This document shows, one piece after another, positions 25,695 through 34,794 of a stretch of DNA of 57,583 nt; position 1 is the stretch's first letter; each line of letters begins with the position of its first letter. The notes under the pieces are model-generated. The model was not told where the DNA came from and made no database searches. It saw only the letters and a list, made by a program, of their open reading frames with translations. Source of the DNA: Flavobacterium sp. (GTDB taxonomy: Bacteria; Bacteroidota; Bacteroidia; Flavobacteriales; Flavobacteriaceae); the NCBI RefSeq assembly GCF_017985075.1, contig NZ_JAGNYF010000009.1:1-57583 (forward strand), in the 5' to 3' direction. The position numbers and the translations under genes are program-made.

Positions 25695-27098
25695 TTACAA
25701 CTCGTCAGGGAAAATTTTCCCAGGATTTAATATATTATTAGGGTCGAAAACAGCTTTTATTCTCTCCATAAGTTCTAAATGACCTTTGTTAAAAACAATA
25801 TCCATATAGTTTTTTTGTACCAATCCGATACCGTGTTCTCCAGATAAAGTTCCTTTTAGAGAAACTGTTAATTCAAAAATTTCTCTTATTCCTTTTGGAA
25901 CTTCAGTTTTCCAATTGCTATCAGTCATTGTGCCTTTGATAATATTCACGTGTAAATTTCCATCACCTGCGTGTCCATAGCACACCGATTGAAATCCGTA
26001 TTTTGAACCAATTTCTTTAATTCCTTTTAATAATTTTGGTAATTCAAATCTTGGTACAACCGTATCTTCTTCTTTATAAATAGAATTTGCCTTTACAGCT
26101 TCAGCCACACCTCTTCGCATTTTCCAAAGGGCATTTTTCTGATCTTCTGTATCTGCGAATAATACTTCATCGATTTCAAATTGTTCTACCACTTCCAATA
26201 TTTTTTCTGCTTCTTGCATTAAAATTTCAGGGTAATTTCCATCTACTTCAATTAATAAATGGGCTTGATGTTCTGGTTTTACATCTACAGAAATGCCATC
26301 TAAATAGGTAACCGACCAATCTATCGCATCACGCTCCATAAATTCTAATGCACTCGGTACTATTCCGGCTCTGAATATAGCAGAAACCGCTTCACAAGCT
26401 TGTTCTGCCTTATAAAACGGGACCAAAAGCAATACATTATGTGTGTTTTTAGGAATTAGTTTTAAAACAATTTTGGTTACAATTCCTAAAGTACCTTCGC
26501 TTCCCACCATCAATTGGGTAAGGTTATAACCTGTTGAATTTTTTAACGTATTGGCACCTGTCCAAATAATAGCACCTGTGGGCAAAACCACTTCTAAATT
26601 TAATACATAATCTTTAGTAACACCATATTTTAGTGCACGTGCACCACCTGCATTTTCGGCAACATTACCTCCTATCCAACAACTACCCATACTACTTGGA
26701 TCCACAGGGTAAAACAATCCTTTTTCAGCTACTGCCTCACGTAATACTTGAGTAATTACAGCTGGTTCGGTAGTGACTTGCAAATTATTTTCGTCTATTT
26801 CTATAATTTTATTTAATCGCTCTAAAGATAAGCCAATGCCACCAAAAATAGATAACGCACCACCGCTCAAACCCGTTCTTGCGCCTATTGGCGTAGTTGG
26901 AATTTTATATTGATTGGCTACTTTTAAAATTTCAGAAATTTCTTGTGCATTGGCAGGTTTAAGAACTACTTGTGGCGGAAATGATAAATCTTCCGTTTCG
27001 TCGTGACCAAAATGCGATAGTGTTTCGGCATCTGTAAAAATATAATTTTCGCCTACAATTGCGGTTAATTTTTGAAAAGCTTCGGTATTGAAATTCAT
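25695..27098 (-). CDS. FAD-linked oxidase, GlcD / D-lactate dehydrogenase type
   Basis: The 467-residue protein has the vanillyl-oxidase-type FAD domain (TPIGARTGLSGGALSIFGG near 76-94, DPSSMGSCWIGGNVAENAGG near 138-157, MVGSEGTLGIVTKIVLKL near 203-220). The C-terminal cap domain ends with CYGHAGDGNLHVNI and LSGEHGIGLVQK. These enzymes oxidise 2-hydroxy acids such as D-lactate or glycolate and pass electrons to quinone or another acceptor. No GlcE or GlcF partner is adjacent, which favours a stand-alone D-2-hydroxyacid dehydrogenase. Confidence 0.88.
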   Translation of the reverse strand: MNFNTEAFQKLTAIVGENYIFTDAETLSHFGHDETEDLSFPPQVVLKPANAQEISEILKVANQYKIPTTPIGARTGLSGGALSIFGGIGLSLERLNKIIEIDENNLQVTTEPAVITQVLREAVAEKGLFYPVDPSSMGSCWIGGNVAENAGGARALKYGVTKDYVLNLEVVLPTGAIIWTGANTLKNSTGYNLTQLMVGSEGTLGIVTKIVLKLIPKNTHNVLLLVPFYKAEQACEAVSAIFRAGIVPSALEFMERDAIDWSVTYLDGISVDVKPEHQAHLLIEVDGNYPEILMQEAEKILEVVEQFEIDEVLFADTEDQKNALWKMRRGVAEAVKANSIYKEEDTVVPRFELPKLLKGIKEIGSKYGFQSVCYGHAGDGNLHVNIIKGTMTDSNWKTEVPKGIREIFELTVSLKGTLSGEHGIGLVQKNYMDIVFNKGHLELMERIKAVFDPNNILNPGKIFPDEL

Positions 27099-27192
27099 AA
27101 TTTTATTTTTTATTACTACTAAATTTCGAAAGTATCGAATAGTAAATAGTTTTTTGTTTTTACATTTAATTTTATTTCTTTTGAAAACGAAT

Positions 27193-27297
27193 GCCCTAGC
27201 CCTGATAGGAGCGGTATCCTTTTTATTTAAGTTTCCTGAGGCACTCGAAGGTAACTTAAATAAAAAGATTTAGCGGATAGCAGGAATGGCTTCTTTT
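27193..27297 (+). ncRNA. Flavo-1-like structured intergenic element with inserted palindrome
   Basis: The left part GCCCTAGCCCTGATAGGAG and right part GATTTAGCGGATAGCAGG can pair through CCTG/CAGG and TA/TA. Inside, a perfect 14-bp stem (27220-27233 with 27253-27266) encloses CCTGAGGCACTCGAAGG (27235-27251). From memory the outer sequence resembles the abundant flavobacterial intergenic RNA motif called Flavo-1; I cannot confirm the match. The loop sequence belongs to a separate palindrome family seen again at 29887-29955. Confidence 0.5.
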
Positions 27298-27333
27298 AAA
27301 AAAAAATATTACTTTTACACAAAGCAATTTTAA

Positions 27334-28416
27334 TTGAGTAAAAATAATAAAATATCTGCACTTTCCGAAAAAGACGGAATAATTAAACCTGAAATAGTAA
27401 GTTCTCAGGTAGCAAAGCACATTCAAGCGTTTAGAAAGCAAGAAGTTAGTGCGGCTGAGTTGATTGAAAAAATTATTTTAGGCGATAAAGTGGCTTTGAG
27501 TAGAGCTATTACTTTAATTGAAAGCACCAATCCTATACATTTTGAGAAAGCGAACGAAGTTATAAATGGTTGTTTGCCTTATGCGAATAATTCAGTTCGA
27601 ATTGGTATTACAGGTGTGCCTGGCGTGGGAAAAAGTACTTTTATTGAAGCGTTTGGAAAACACCTAACCAACATTGGAAAAAAAGTTGCAGTTTTGGCTA
27701 TTGATCCAAGCAGCACATTAAGTCACGGAAGTATTTTGGGAGACAAAACCCGAATGGAAGAATTGGTAAAAGATGAAGATGCCTTTATTCGACCAAGCGC
27801 TTCTGGTGAAAGTTTAGGCGGTGTCGCCAGAAAAACACGAGAAGCCATAATTTTATGTGAGGCCTGTGGCTTTGATACGATTATTATAGAAACCGTAGGT
27901 GTGGGACAAAGTGAAACTGCCGTGCACAGTATGGTAGATTTCTTTTTACTTTTAAAAATTTCGGGAGCTGGCGATGAGTTACAAGGGATTAAGCGAGGTA
28001 TTATGGAAATGGCGGATGCAGTTGTAATAAACAAAGCCGATGGCGACAACATACAAAAAGCAAAAATGGCGCAAATAGAATTTAACAGAGCGTTACATTT
28101 GTTTCCTATGAAAGATTCGGGATGGCAGCCAAAAGTAACGACCTGCAGCTCAATTACTTCAGATGGTATTTCAGAAGTGTATGCGATTATTTTAGCTTAT
28201 ATTTCTCAAACAACTGATTCTGGTTATTTTTATGCCAACAGAGAGGCACAAAACCAATATTGGATGATGGAAACAATTAATGAACAACTGAAAAACAGCT
28301 TTTACCAACATCCAGAAATAATAAAACAATTAGAAACCGTTAAAAAGCAAGTACTTCAACACGAAATCTCTCCTTTTATAGGTGCAAAATACTTATTGGA
28401 GCTTTTTAAGAAATAA
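27334..28416 (+). CDS. meaB: Methylmalonyl-CoA mutase-associated GTPase MeaB
   Basis: The 360-residue G3E GTPase has Walker A RIGITGVPGVGKSTFIEAFG near 88-107, DPSSTLSHGSILGDKTRM near 129-146, the G3-like TIIIETVGVGQSE and the guanine motif VINKADGDN. MeaB protects and loads cobalamin into methylmalonyl-CoA mutase, so it links to propionate metabolism. The start is a TTG; no ATG lies near the conserved beginning. The mutase genes are not in the window. A B12-dependent light regulator lies 7 kb upstream but is unlikely to be functionally connected. Confidence 0.9.
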   Translation: MSKNNKISALSEKDGIIKPEIVSSQVAKHIQAFRKQEVSAAELIEKIILGDKVALSRAITLIESTNPIHFEKANEVINGCLPYANNSVRIGITGVPGVGKSTFIEAFGKHLTNIGKKVAVLAIDPSSTLSHGSILGDKTRMEELVKDEDAFIRPSASGESLGGVARKTREAIILCEACGFDTIIIETVGVGQSETAVHSMVDFFLLLKISGAGDELQGIKRGIMEMADAVVINKADGDNIQKAKMAQIEFNRALHLFPMKDSGWQPKVTTCSSITSDGISEVYAIILAYISQTTDSGYFYANREAQNQYWMMETINEQLKNSFYQHPEIIKQLETVKKQVLQHEISPFIGAKYLLELFKK

Positions 28417-28478
28417 TAGCACAACTATTTACTCCTAATTTTATAAATTACAAAACAAACAAACTTTAACATTTTTAT

Positions 28479-28943
28479 ATGCAAAATATTGAAACCGTAT
28501 TACAATTAGAAGACGAAATAGCTATTATTGAAGCCGTTGGTACTCATATTTGGGATAAAAAACAAAAAACAGATTTAAACCACGCCGAAAAAACATTTGT
28601 ACTTATTGATATTTTTGAGGCGGCGATGAATGAAGGTGGTTTGCATTATTTCTTTAACAATGAAAGTGGCGATTTTGCCGCTGAAATTATCCAAGCTTAT
28701 AAAGAGATTGAAGCGCCTAAAACAGCAACATTACTTACCAAAGCTTTTCAATTGTTCACAGTAAAATATACCGAAGACACTACTAAAAGACAAGAGGTTA
28801 TTACAAAGCTTGATGAAAAAATCATCTCCGGTTGGGAAGACTTAGATGAAATTTTCTTTACTGAAGAAGAGGAAGATGTTGTTGCATTAATTGTTGCTTT
28901 TATTCGAAAAAATAAATCGAAATTTCTTAACGAATACGTGTAA
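28479..28943 (+). CDS. DMP19-like (DUF4375) protein
   Basis: The 154-residue acidic protein has the DMP19-type core EAAMNEGGLHYFFNNESGDFA near 49-69 followed by AAEIIQAYKEIEAPKTATLL. DMP19 of Neisseria is a DNA mimic, and the family is otherwise uncharacterised. The C-terminal half carries two acidic runs (EDLDEIFFTEEEEDV), consistent with a DNA- or protein-mimic surface, though that is inference. It stands alone between meaB and the ABC exporter genes. Confidence 0.72.
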   Translation: MQNIETVLQLEDEIAIIEAVGTHIWDKKQKTDLNHAEKTFVLIDIFEAAMNEGGLHYFFNNESGDFAAEIIQAYKEIEAPKTATLLTKAFQLFTVKYTEDTTKRQEVITKLDEKIISGWEDLDEIFFTEEEEDVVALIVAFIRKNKSKFLNEYV

Positions 28944-28992
28944 CAGGATACCGTTTCTGTCGTCTTACCTATAAATTAAATACGTAATACTA

Positions 28993-29886
28993 TTGGAAAC
29001 TATATTAAAAATCACCAATCTTCATAAAAAATACGGCAAAGTTCACGCGGTAAACAATGTTTCTATTGAAATTAAAAAAGGAAATGTATATGGAATTTTA
29101 GGACCAAATGGTTCTGGAAAATCAACTACATTGGGCATTGTGTTAAACGTAGTAAACAAAACATCTGGCGATTTTCAATGGTTTGATGGGGCACATTCTA
29201 CACACGAAGCCCTAAAAAAAGTGGGTGCCATTATTGAACGTCCCAACTTTTACCCTTATATGTCTGCGGAAGACAATTTGAAATTAGTCTGCAAAATAAA
29301 AAACATTCCTTTTACAAAAGTCACCGAAAAATTAGAATTAGTAGGTCTTTTAGAAAGAAAAGACAGCAAATTTAAAACGTTTTCTTTAGGAATGAAGCAG
29401 CGTTTGGCTATAGCCTCTGCCCTATTAAACGATCCAGAAATTTTAATTTTAGATGAACCTACAAATGGCTTAGATCCGCAAGGAATTAGACAAATTAGAG
29501 ATTTAATCCGAATTATTGCCAATCAGGGCACAACAATTCTTTTAGCGTCTCACTTATTAGACGAAGTAGAAAAAGTATGCTCACACGTAATTGTAATAAG
29601 AAATGGCGTTACTTTATACCAAGGAACGGTTGACGGAATTACAGCAAATGAAGGATTCTTTGAATTGGAATCGGATAATTTAGCTCAATTAAAAACTGCG
29701 TTACAATCGTTTCCACAAATTGACAAAATTGAAGAAGAGGATTCAAAAGTATTGGTGTATTTAAATGCTAATTTGGAAGCATCCGAATTAAATTCGCACT
29801 TATTTAAACAAAATATCACACTTACACATTTAGTGAAAAGAAAGCATAGTTTAGAAGAACAGTTTTTAGAATTAACGAAACATTAA
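28993..29886 (+). CDS. ABC transporter ATP-binding protein
   Basis: The 297-residue ATPase starts at TTG (ETILKITNLHKKYG). Walker A is GILGPNGSGKSTTLG near 34-48, the signature is TFSLGMKQRLAIAS and Walker B is ILILDEPTNGLDPQG, followed by the switch histidine in LLASHLLDE. The C-terminal 80 residues form the DrrA/BcrA-like extension. With the permease at 29980 it forms a DrrAB- or bacitracin-type exporter; the substrate is unknown. A 15-bp hairpin begins at its stop codon and separates it from the permease. Confidence 0.88.
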   Translation: METILKITNLHKKYGKVHAVNNVSIEIKKGNVYGILGPNGSGKSTTLGIVLNVVNKTSGDFQWFDGAHSTHEALKKVGAIIERPNFYPYMSAEDNLKLVCKIKNIPFTKVTEKLELVGLLERKDSKFKTFSLGMKQRLAIASALLNDPEILILDEPTNGLDPQGIRQIRDLIRIIANQGTTILLASHLLDEVEKVCSHVIVIRNGVTLYQGTVDGITANEGFFELESDNLAQLKTALQSFPQIDKIEEEDSKVLVYLNANLEASELNSHLFKQNITLTHLVKRKHSLEEQFLELTKH

Positions 29887-29955
29887 TTTTGTTGCCTGAG
29901 GTTCTCGAAGGCAACAAAATTAATTCAACACTTGCCTTCGAGAGCCTCAGGCAAC
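29882..29955. repeat. Pair of inverted palindromes, CCTGAGG(N)TCTCGAAGG family
   Basis: A 15-bp perfect stem (29882-29896 with 29910-29924) encloses TGAGGTTCTCGAA. A second copy follows in reverse (29931-29955). GCCTGAGGTTCTCGAAGGCAA and the complement of the second copy differ at one base. The pair lies between the two ABC exporter genes and could limit permease expression. No T-run follows, so it is called a repeat rather than a terminator. Confidence 0.75.
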
Positions 29956-29979
29956 TTTCAAACTAATTAAACTAAAAAA

Positions 29980-30834
29980 ATGAAAAGATTACTCTCTATA
30001 GAATTACAAAAAATTTGGCAAAACAAAGCCAGTAGAATATTAACCATAGTCTATTTTTTATCGCTTTCGTTATTAGCTACGGTAGCTTTAATTGAATTTG
30101 ATTTTGGTGTGTTTAAATTTGAAGCTGCAAAAAGTGGCTTTTTCAATTTTCCATATATTTGGCACTTCACAACTTATATTGCCTCTTGGTTAAAAATATT
30201 TTTGGCTGTAATTATTGTTTCAATGATTGCCAATGAATACAGTTATGGCACATTAAAACAAAACTTAATTGATGGAATGTCCAAAAAAGAGTTCTTATTA
30301 TCAAAAGTATATACCATATTAGTATTCTCATTAGTTTCGACAACTTTAGTTTTTGTAATTAGTTTAATTTTAGGTTTAAAATATTCTTCGTATACAGAAA
30401 TAGGCATTATTTTTTCGGATTTAGAATATTTGTTTGCATACTTTTTAAAACACGTTGCGTTTTTCTCTTTCTGTTTATTTCTTGCCTTGTTAATTAAACG
30501 ATCTGCTTTTACATTAGGATTTATTTTTGTTTGGTTTTTAGGCGAAAATATTGGCCACGCCATTTTAAAATATCAAATTTTAGGCTATACACATTTAGAT
30601 AAAGACACTACTCCAATTGATTTTCTAAAAAAATTATTTCCTTTAGAATCGATGTCAAATTTAATTGTAGAGCCTTTTACGAGATTAAATTTTGTGAAAT
30701 CGGTTACCACTACAGTGGGCGCAACTATAGAGAAAAATTATGCCGTAGAGCCTGTTAGTATTGTAATAGTACTATTTTGGACCTGTTTATTCTTATTATT
30801 ATCTTTTTACATCCTTAAAAAACGAGATTTATAG
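29980..30834 (+). CDS. ABC transporter permease
   Basis: The 284-residue protein has six hydrophobic helices, beginning with ILTIVYFLSLSLLATVALI and ending with VSIVIVLFWTCLFLLLSFYI. A large loop lies between helices 1 and 2, and NEYSYGTLKQNLIDGMSKKEFLLSK follows helix 2, the coupling-helix region typical of ABC-2 permeases. It pairs with the ATPase just upstream. The final arginine-aspartate tail KKRDL is common in these permeases. Substrate not predictable. Confidence 0.85.
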   Translation: MKRLLSIELQKIWQNKASRILTIVYFLSLSLLATVALIEFDFGVFKFEAAKSGFFNFPYIWHFTTYIASWLKIFLAVIIVSMIANEYSYGTLKQNLIDGMSKKEFLLSKVYTILVFSLVSTTLVFVISLILGLKYSSYTEIGIIFSDLEYLFAYFLKHVAFFSFCLFLALLIKRSAFTLGFIFVWFLGENIGHAILKYQILGYTHLDKDTTPIDFLKKLFPLESMSNLIVEPFTRLNFVKSVTTTVGATIEKNYAVEPVSIVIVLFWTCLFLLLSFYILKKRDL

Positions 30835-30850
30835 TATCTTTGCTGATGCT

Positions 30851-32839
30851 ATGAAAAGAATAATATTTATATTTTTTGGCGTTTTATTTAACGTTGGTGT
30901 TTCGCAAAATATAACTGTAAATCAAACCTTTACAGCACAACAGCTAATTGAAAACATTTTAGTCAATAGTGGTTGCGTATCTGTAAGTAACTTTTCTGCA
31001 ACTGGTGGAAATTTTAGTGCGGGTGAAATGAGTTTTGGTTATTTCAATGCTAATGGTTCTGTATTTCCTTTTCAAGAAGGTATTGTTTTAAGTACTGGAA
31101 AATTAAGTTCCGTAATTGGACCTAATACAAATTTTTCTGATTCAGGTATTGGAATGAGTTGGAATGGAGACACCGATTTAAATACTGCATTAAGTCTATC
31201 TAACACGTTTAATGCTACTGTATTAGAATTCGATTTTATACCGAATGCGAATACTATCAGCTTTGATTATATTTTTGCATCCGAACAATATCTTTTGAAT
31301 CCAGCTTCAAACCAGTGCAATTATACTGATGGTTTTGCTTTTTTACTCAAAGAAGCTACTGCTTCTACGTATCAAAACTTAGCATTAATTCCAAACACAA
31401 CTATTCCTGTGCGTGTGAATACGGTTCGAGGAAGCGGAACTATTTGTCCTGCTGCGAATGAAGCATATTTTGATGCATTTAATTCAGGCAATTACCCAAC
31501 TACTTATGATGGGCAAACTAAAATTTTAACGGCACAAGCAGCAGTAATACCTGGAACTTTATATCATATAAAATTAGTAATTGCCGATGAAGGAAATGGC
31601 CGATTTGATTCTGGGATTTTCTTAAAAGCTGGAAGTTTTGTATCAGAAAAAGACTTAGGACCTAATCGATTACTTTCATCAGGAAATTCCTTATGCCCTA
31701 ACGAAACATTAATTTTAAATGCCACACAAGCCGGTGCTACAAATTATAAATGGTTCAAAAATGGAAATCAAGTTGGAACAAATAGTGCCACTTATGACGT
31801 AACTTCAGCAGGAACTTATTCTGTAGAAATAAACATCAATACTACTTGCGTGATTACAGGTTCAATTGAAATAGAATATGCGCCTAACATAACTACATCA
31901 ACTACCAGTTTTACAGCTTGTGATACGAATTCTGATGGATTTGCCGACTTTGATTTGAACGCCATTAAAACCCAAATTTTTAACAACTTACCTAATAATT
32001 ATAGTGTAGCATTATTTGATTCTCCCTCAGGAACAACTGCTTTACTAGCAAACTTTACGAATACTACACTAAATCAACAAATTATTTATGCAAGAATTGT
32101 TTCGCTTGAAAATTGCTATTCTAACATTCCAATTACGCTAAACGTATTATCATCTGGTGGTATTTTAACAACCGAATTAATAAATATTTGCAATAATTCA
32201 ACAACTACAATTAGTGCTCCAAGTGGCTTTTCTACATATAGTTGGAATACTTTACCAGTTCAGAATTCACAAACAATTTCTATTTCAAACGAAGGAAATT
32301 ATATTGTGACGTTAACAAGTGCGAATGGATGCACAAATACAAAAACATTTACTGTAATTAATTCTGAACTTGCTACTATTACAAGTATTGAAGTAAATGA
32401 TTTTGAGGAAAATTTAACGGCTTTAATTACTATTATTGGAAATGGAAATTATACTTATTCAATTGACAATGTAAATTTTCAAAACACACCCTTTTTTAAC
32501 TTGCCTGAACCTGGAGAATACCGTATTTATGTAAAAGAAGAACAATGCGGAACAATTTCTGATACTTTTTTCGCAATTTCCTATCCAAAATTTTTCACTC
32601 CTAATGGAGATACTTTTAACGATATCTGGCAAATTAAAAATTTAGATAAAAAAGGGTTAGAAAACAGTAAAATTTATATTTTTGATAGATTTGGAAAACT
32701 CATAAAAGAAATTAACAAAACCAACACCAGTTGGGACGGCACTTTCGATAATCAAAAGCTTCCTTCAACAGATTATTGGTTTGTTATAGAAGTTTCAAAC
32801 GGTAAAATTATAAAAGGACATTTTAGTTTAAAACGATGA
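30851..32839 (+). CDS. Secreted protein: choice-of-anchor L domain with T9SS type B sorting domain
   Basis: The 662-residue protein has a signal peptide (IIFIFFGVLFNVGVSQ). A choice-of-anchor L domain follows (residues about 25-240; FFAS-type core FDYIFASEQYL, GIVLSTGKLSSV), then Ig-like repeats (TNYKWFKNGNQVGTNSATY, FSTYSWNTLPVQNSQ). The C-terminal gliding-associated domain has FFTPNGDTFNDIWQI, IYIFDRFGKLIKEI, WDGTFDNQKLPSTDYWFVI and ends KGHFSLKR, the type B signal for type IX secretion. It is probably a cell-surface adhesin. It overlaps crcB by four bases. Confidence 0.88.
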   Translation: MKRIIFIFFGVLFNVGVSQNITVNQTFTAQQLIENILVNSGCVSVSNFSATGGNFSAGEMSFGYFNANGSVFPFQEGIVLSTGKLSSVIGPNTNFSDSGIGMSWNGDTDLNTALSLSNTFNATVLEFDFIPNANTISFDYIFASEQYLLNPASNQCNYTDGFAFLLKEATASTYQNLALIPNTTIPVRVNTVRGSGTICPAANEAYFDAFNSGNYPTTYDGQTKILTAQAAVIPGTLYHIKLVIADEGNGRFDSGIFLKAGSFVSEKDLGPNRLLSSGNSLCPNETLILNATQAGATNYKWFKNGNQVGTNSATYDVTSAGTYSVEININTTCVITGSIEIEYAPNITTSTTSFTACDTNSDGFADFDLNAIKTQIFNNLPNNYSVALFDSPSGTTALLANFTNTTLNQQIIYARIVSLENCYSNIPITLNVLSSGGILTTELINICNNSTTTISAPSGFSTYSWNTLPVQNSQTISISNEGNYIVTLTSANGCTNTKTFTVINSELATITSIEVNDFEENLTALITIIGNGNYTYSIDNVNFQNTPFFNLPEPGEYRIYVKEEQCGTISDTFFAISYPKFFTPNGDTFNDIWQIKNLDKKGLENSKIYIFDRFGKLIKEINKTNTSWDGTFDNQKLPSTDYWFVIEVSNGKIIKGHFSLKR

Positions 32840-33207
32840 TAAAAAACATATTTTTAGTACTTCTTGGAGGCGGAATTGGCAGTGTAGTCAGATATTTACT
32901 TAGTTATTTTTTAACCAGAAACAGTACAACTCAGTTTCCTTGGGCAACTTTCATAGCTAATGGTTTAGGTTGCTTATGTATTGGATTACTTTTTGGATAT
33001 ATTCAGAAAAATAATGTACAAAATGAAACGTTGAAACTTTTACTAATAACTGGGTTTTGTGGTGGATTTACTACTTTTTCAACATTTAGTTTAGAAAACA
33101 TTCAATTTATTCAAAATCAAAATTATAACTTAGCGCTTTTATACACAATATCATCGATTTTTATTGGTTTTTTAGGTGTACTAATTGGTTTTAAACTATT
33201 TAACTAA
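32836..33207 (+). CDS. crcB: Fluoride channel CrcB/Fluc
   Basis: The 123-residue protein has four membrane helices. It starts GGGIGSVVRYLLSYF with the pore Arg, continues with TFIANGLGCLCIGLLFG and the signature GFCGGFTTFSTFSLE near 75-89 with its phenylalanine box. Fluc channels are dual-topology dimers that export fluoride. Its ATGA start overlaps the stop of the T9SS substrate gene, and its stop overlaps the next start by one base. No fluoride riboswitch can fit in front of it. Confidence 0.93.
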   Translation: MIKNIFLVLLGGGIGSVVRYLLSYFLTRNSTTQFPWATFIANGLGCLCIGLLFGYIQKNNVQNETLKLLLITGFCGGFTTFSTFSLENIQFIQNQNYNLALLYTISSIFIGFLGVLIGFKLFN

Positions 33208-34229
33208 TGCAACATATAAACGAAAGTCAAATTTCTGAAATAAAACAACTCTTAGCAACTCCAAAAAAAATTGCTATCATTCCGCATAGAAATGTGGATG
33301 GTGACGCAATGGGTTCTACGCTTGGGTTATATCATATTTTAAAACAATTAAATCACCAAATTACGGTTGTTGTGCCCAATGAAATTCCAGATTATTTACA
33401 ATGGATTCCAGGTACAAATGACGCAACACTAATTTTTGAAGGCGCGCATACCAATAAAGCAATTTCTGTTTTAAAAGAAGCAGAACTAATTTTTACGTTA
33501 GATTTTAATGCATTTCATCGTACAGGTGAGCAAATGGAAACGGTTTTAAAAACTATTTCTACAACATTTATAATGATTGACCATCACGAGAAACCTGATG
33601 CCTATGCAAAATATATGTTTTCAGATATTGAGTATAGTTCCACTTGCCAAATGGTGTATGAATTCATCCAAAAATTAGAACTTGGCGACTACATAAATTT
33701 AGATGCAGCTACGTGCTTATATACAGGAATCGCAACAGATTCTGGTGGATTTCGCTTTCCAAGAACTACCGGAAACTTACATCGCATTGTAGCCAATTTA
33801 ATTGATATCGGCGTGAATAATTCGCAAATTCACGTAAATTTATACGATAATGGCGATTATAATAAACTACAAATTTTAGGAAAAGCACTATCAAATATGA
33901 AAGTGTTACCGGAATACAAAACCAGTTATATTGCACTTTCGCAACAAGAACAAAACGAACTACAAGTTAAAAAAGGCGATACAGAAGGTATAGTAAATTA
34001 TGGCTTAACCATTAAAAAAATTGATTTTACAGCGTTTTTCACAGAAGTTTCAGAAGAAAAAATAGTTAAAATTTCATTTCGTTCACAAGGTGATTTTGAT
34101 GTAAATCAGTTTGCCCGAAATCATTTTAATGGTGGCGGACACAAAAATGCAGCTGGTGGGAAATCTTTTGATAGTTTAGAAGACACAATAACTAAATTTA
34201 TTGCTATTTTAGCAGTCGAAAAAAAATAA
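33207..34229 (+). CDS. DHH/DHHA1 phosphoesterase (NrnA-like)
   Basis: The 340-residue protein has the DHH motifs IIPHRNVDGDAMGSTLG near 23-39, FTLDFNAFHRTG, MIDHHEKPD near 124-132 and TGIATDSGGFRFPRTT. The DHHA1 domain ends with HFNGGGHKNAAGG. NrnA enzymes degrade nanoRNAs and dephosphorylate pAp; c-di-AMP or pApA hydrolysis is an alternative. There is no membrane segment, unlike GdpP. The start overlaps the crcB stop. Confidence 0.9.
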   Translation: MQHINESQISEIKQLLATPKKIAIIPHRNVDGDAMGSTLGLYHILKQLNHQITVVVPNEIPDYLQWIPGTNDATLIFEGAHTNKAISVLKEAELIFTLDFNAFHRTGEQMETVLKTISTTFIMIDHHEKPDAYAKYMFSDIEYSSTCQMVYEFIQKLELGDYINLDAATCLYTGIATDSGGFRFPRTTGNLHRIVANLIDIGVNNSQIHVNLYDNGDYNKLQILGKALSNMKVLPEYKTSYIALSQQEQNELQVKKGDTEGIVNYGLTIKKIDFTAFFTEVSEEKIVKISFRSQGDFDVNQFARNHFNGGGHKNAAGGKSFDSLEDTITKFIAILAVEKK

Positions 34230-34239
34230 ATTAACAAAA

Positions 34240-34788
34240 ATGAACTCATTCAAATATATTTTACTTGTTGCAGCAACCATTTTCATTGCTTCGTGTTCTG
34301 AAAAGCAAGCGCGTAAACCCATTTCTCAAACTTCTGGAACTTTTATGAAAGAATCCATTGACAGAAATAAAAAGTTAAATGAACAAGAAAAAATAGCCAT
34401 CACAAAAATCATTCAAAAAGATACTGCATTTATATACAATCGTTCAGAAAAAGGCTTTTGGTATGCTTATGAAACTAAAAGTACTGAAAATGTATTTCCT
34501 GTAAAAGGCGATGTAGTGAATTTTGATTATGAAATTACCGATTTATACGGAAATATCATTTATACCGCTGAAGAATTAAAACCACAAACCTATTATGTAG
34601 ACAAACAAAATATTATGAGTGGTTTACGAAACGGTATCAAATTAATGCATAAAGGCGACAAGGTGAAATTCATTTTTCCTTCACAATCTGCATACGGATA
34701 TCACGGTGATGATAAAAAAATCGGGACGAATCAGCCTATTATTTGTCACGTAACGTTAAATGAAATAAAAACAGAAACCCCAGAATAA
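34240..34788 (+). CDS. gldI: Gliding-motility-associated peptidyl-prolyl isomerase GldI
   Basis: The 182-residue lipoprotein has IFIASC as lipobox (C19) and an FKBP domain (about 75-180) with GDVVNFDYEITDLYGNIIY, GLRNGIKLMHKGDKVKFIFP and AYGYHGDDKKIGTNQPI. GldI of Flavobacterium johnsoniae is such a lipoprotein and is required for gliding and T9SS function, probably by folding envelope proteins. It precedes two larger isomerase genes at 6-base gaps, forming a three-gene PPIase cluster. Confidence 0.88.
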   Translation: MNSFKYILLVAATIFIASCSEKQARKPISQTSGTFMKESIDRNKKLNEQEKIAITKIIQKDTAFIYNRSEKGFWYAYETKSTENVFPVKGDVVNFDYEITDLYGNIIYTAEELKPQTYYVDKQNIMSGLRNGIKLMHKGDKVKFIFPSQSAYGYHGDDKKIGTNQPIICHVTLNEIKTETPE

Positions 34789-34794
34789 TTAAAA

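Noticed and set aside
32836-32860. Fluoride riboswitch upstream of crcB
   Set aside because: crcB overlaps the preceding gene by four bases, leaving no leader for an aptamer.
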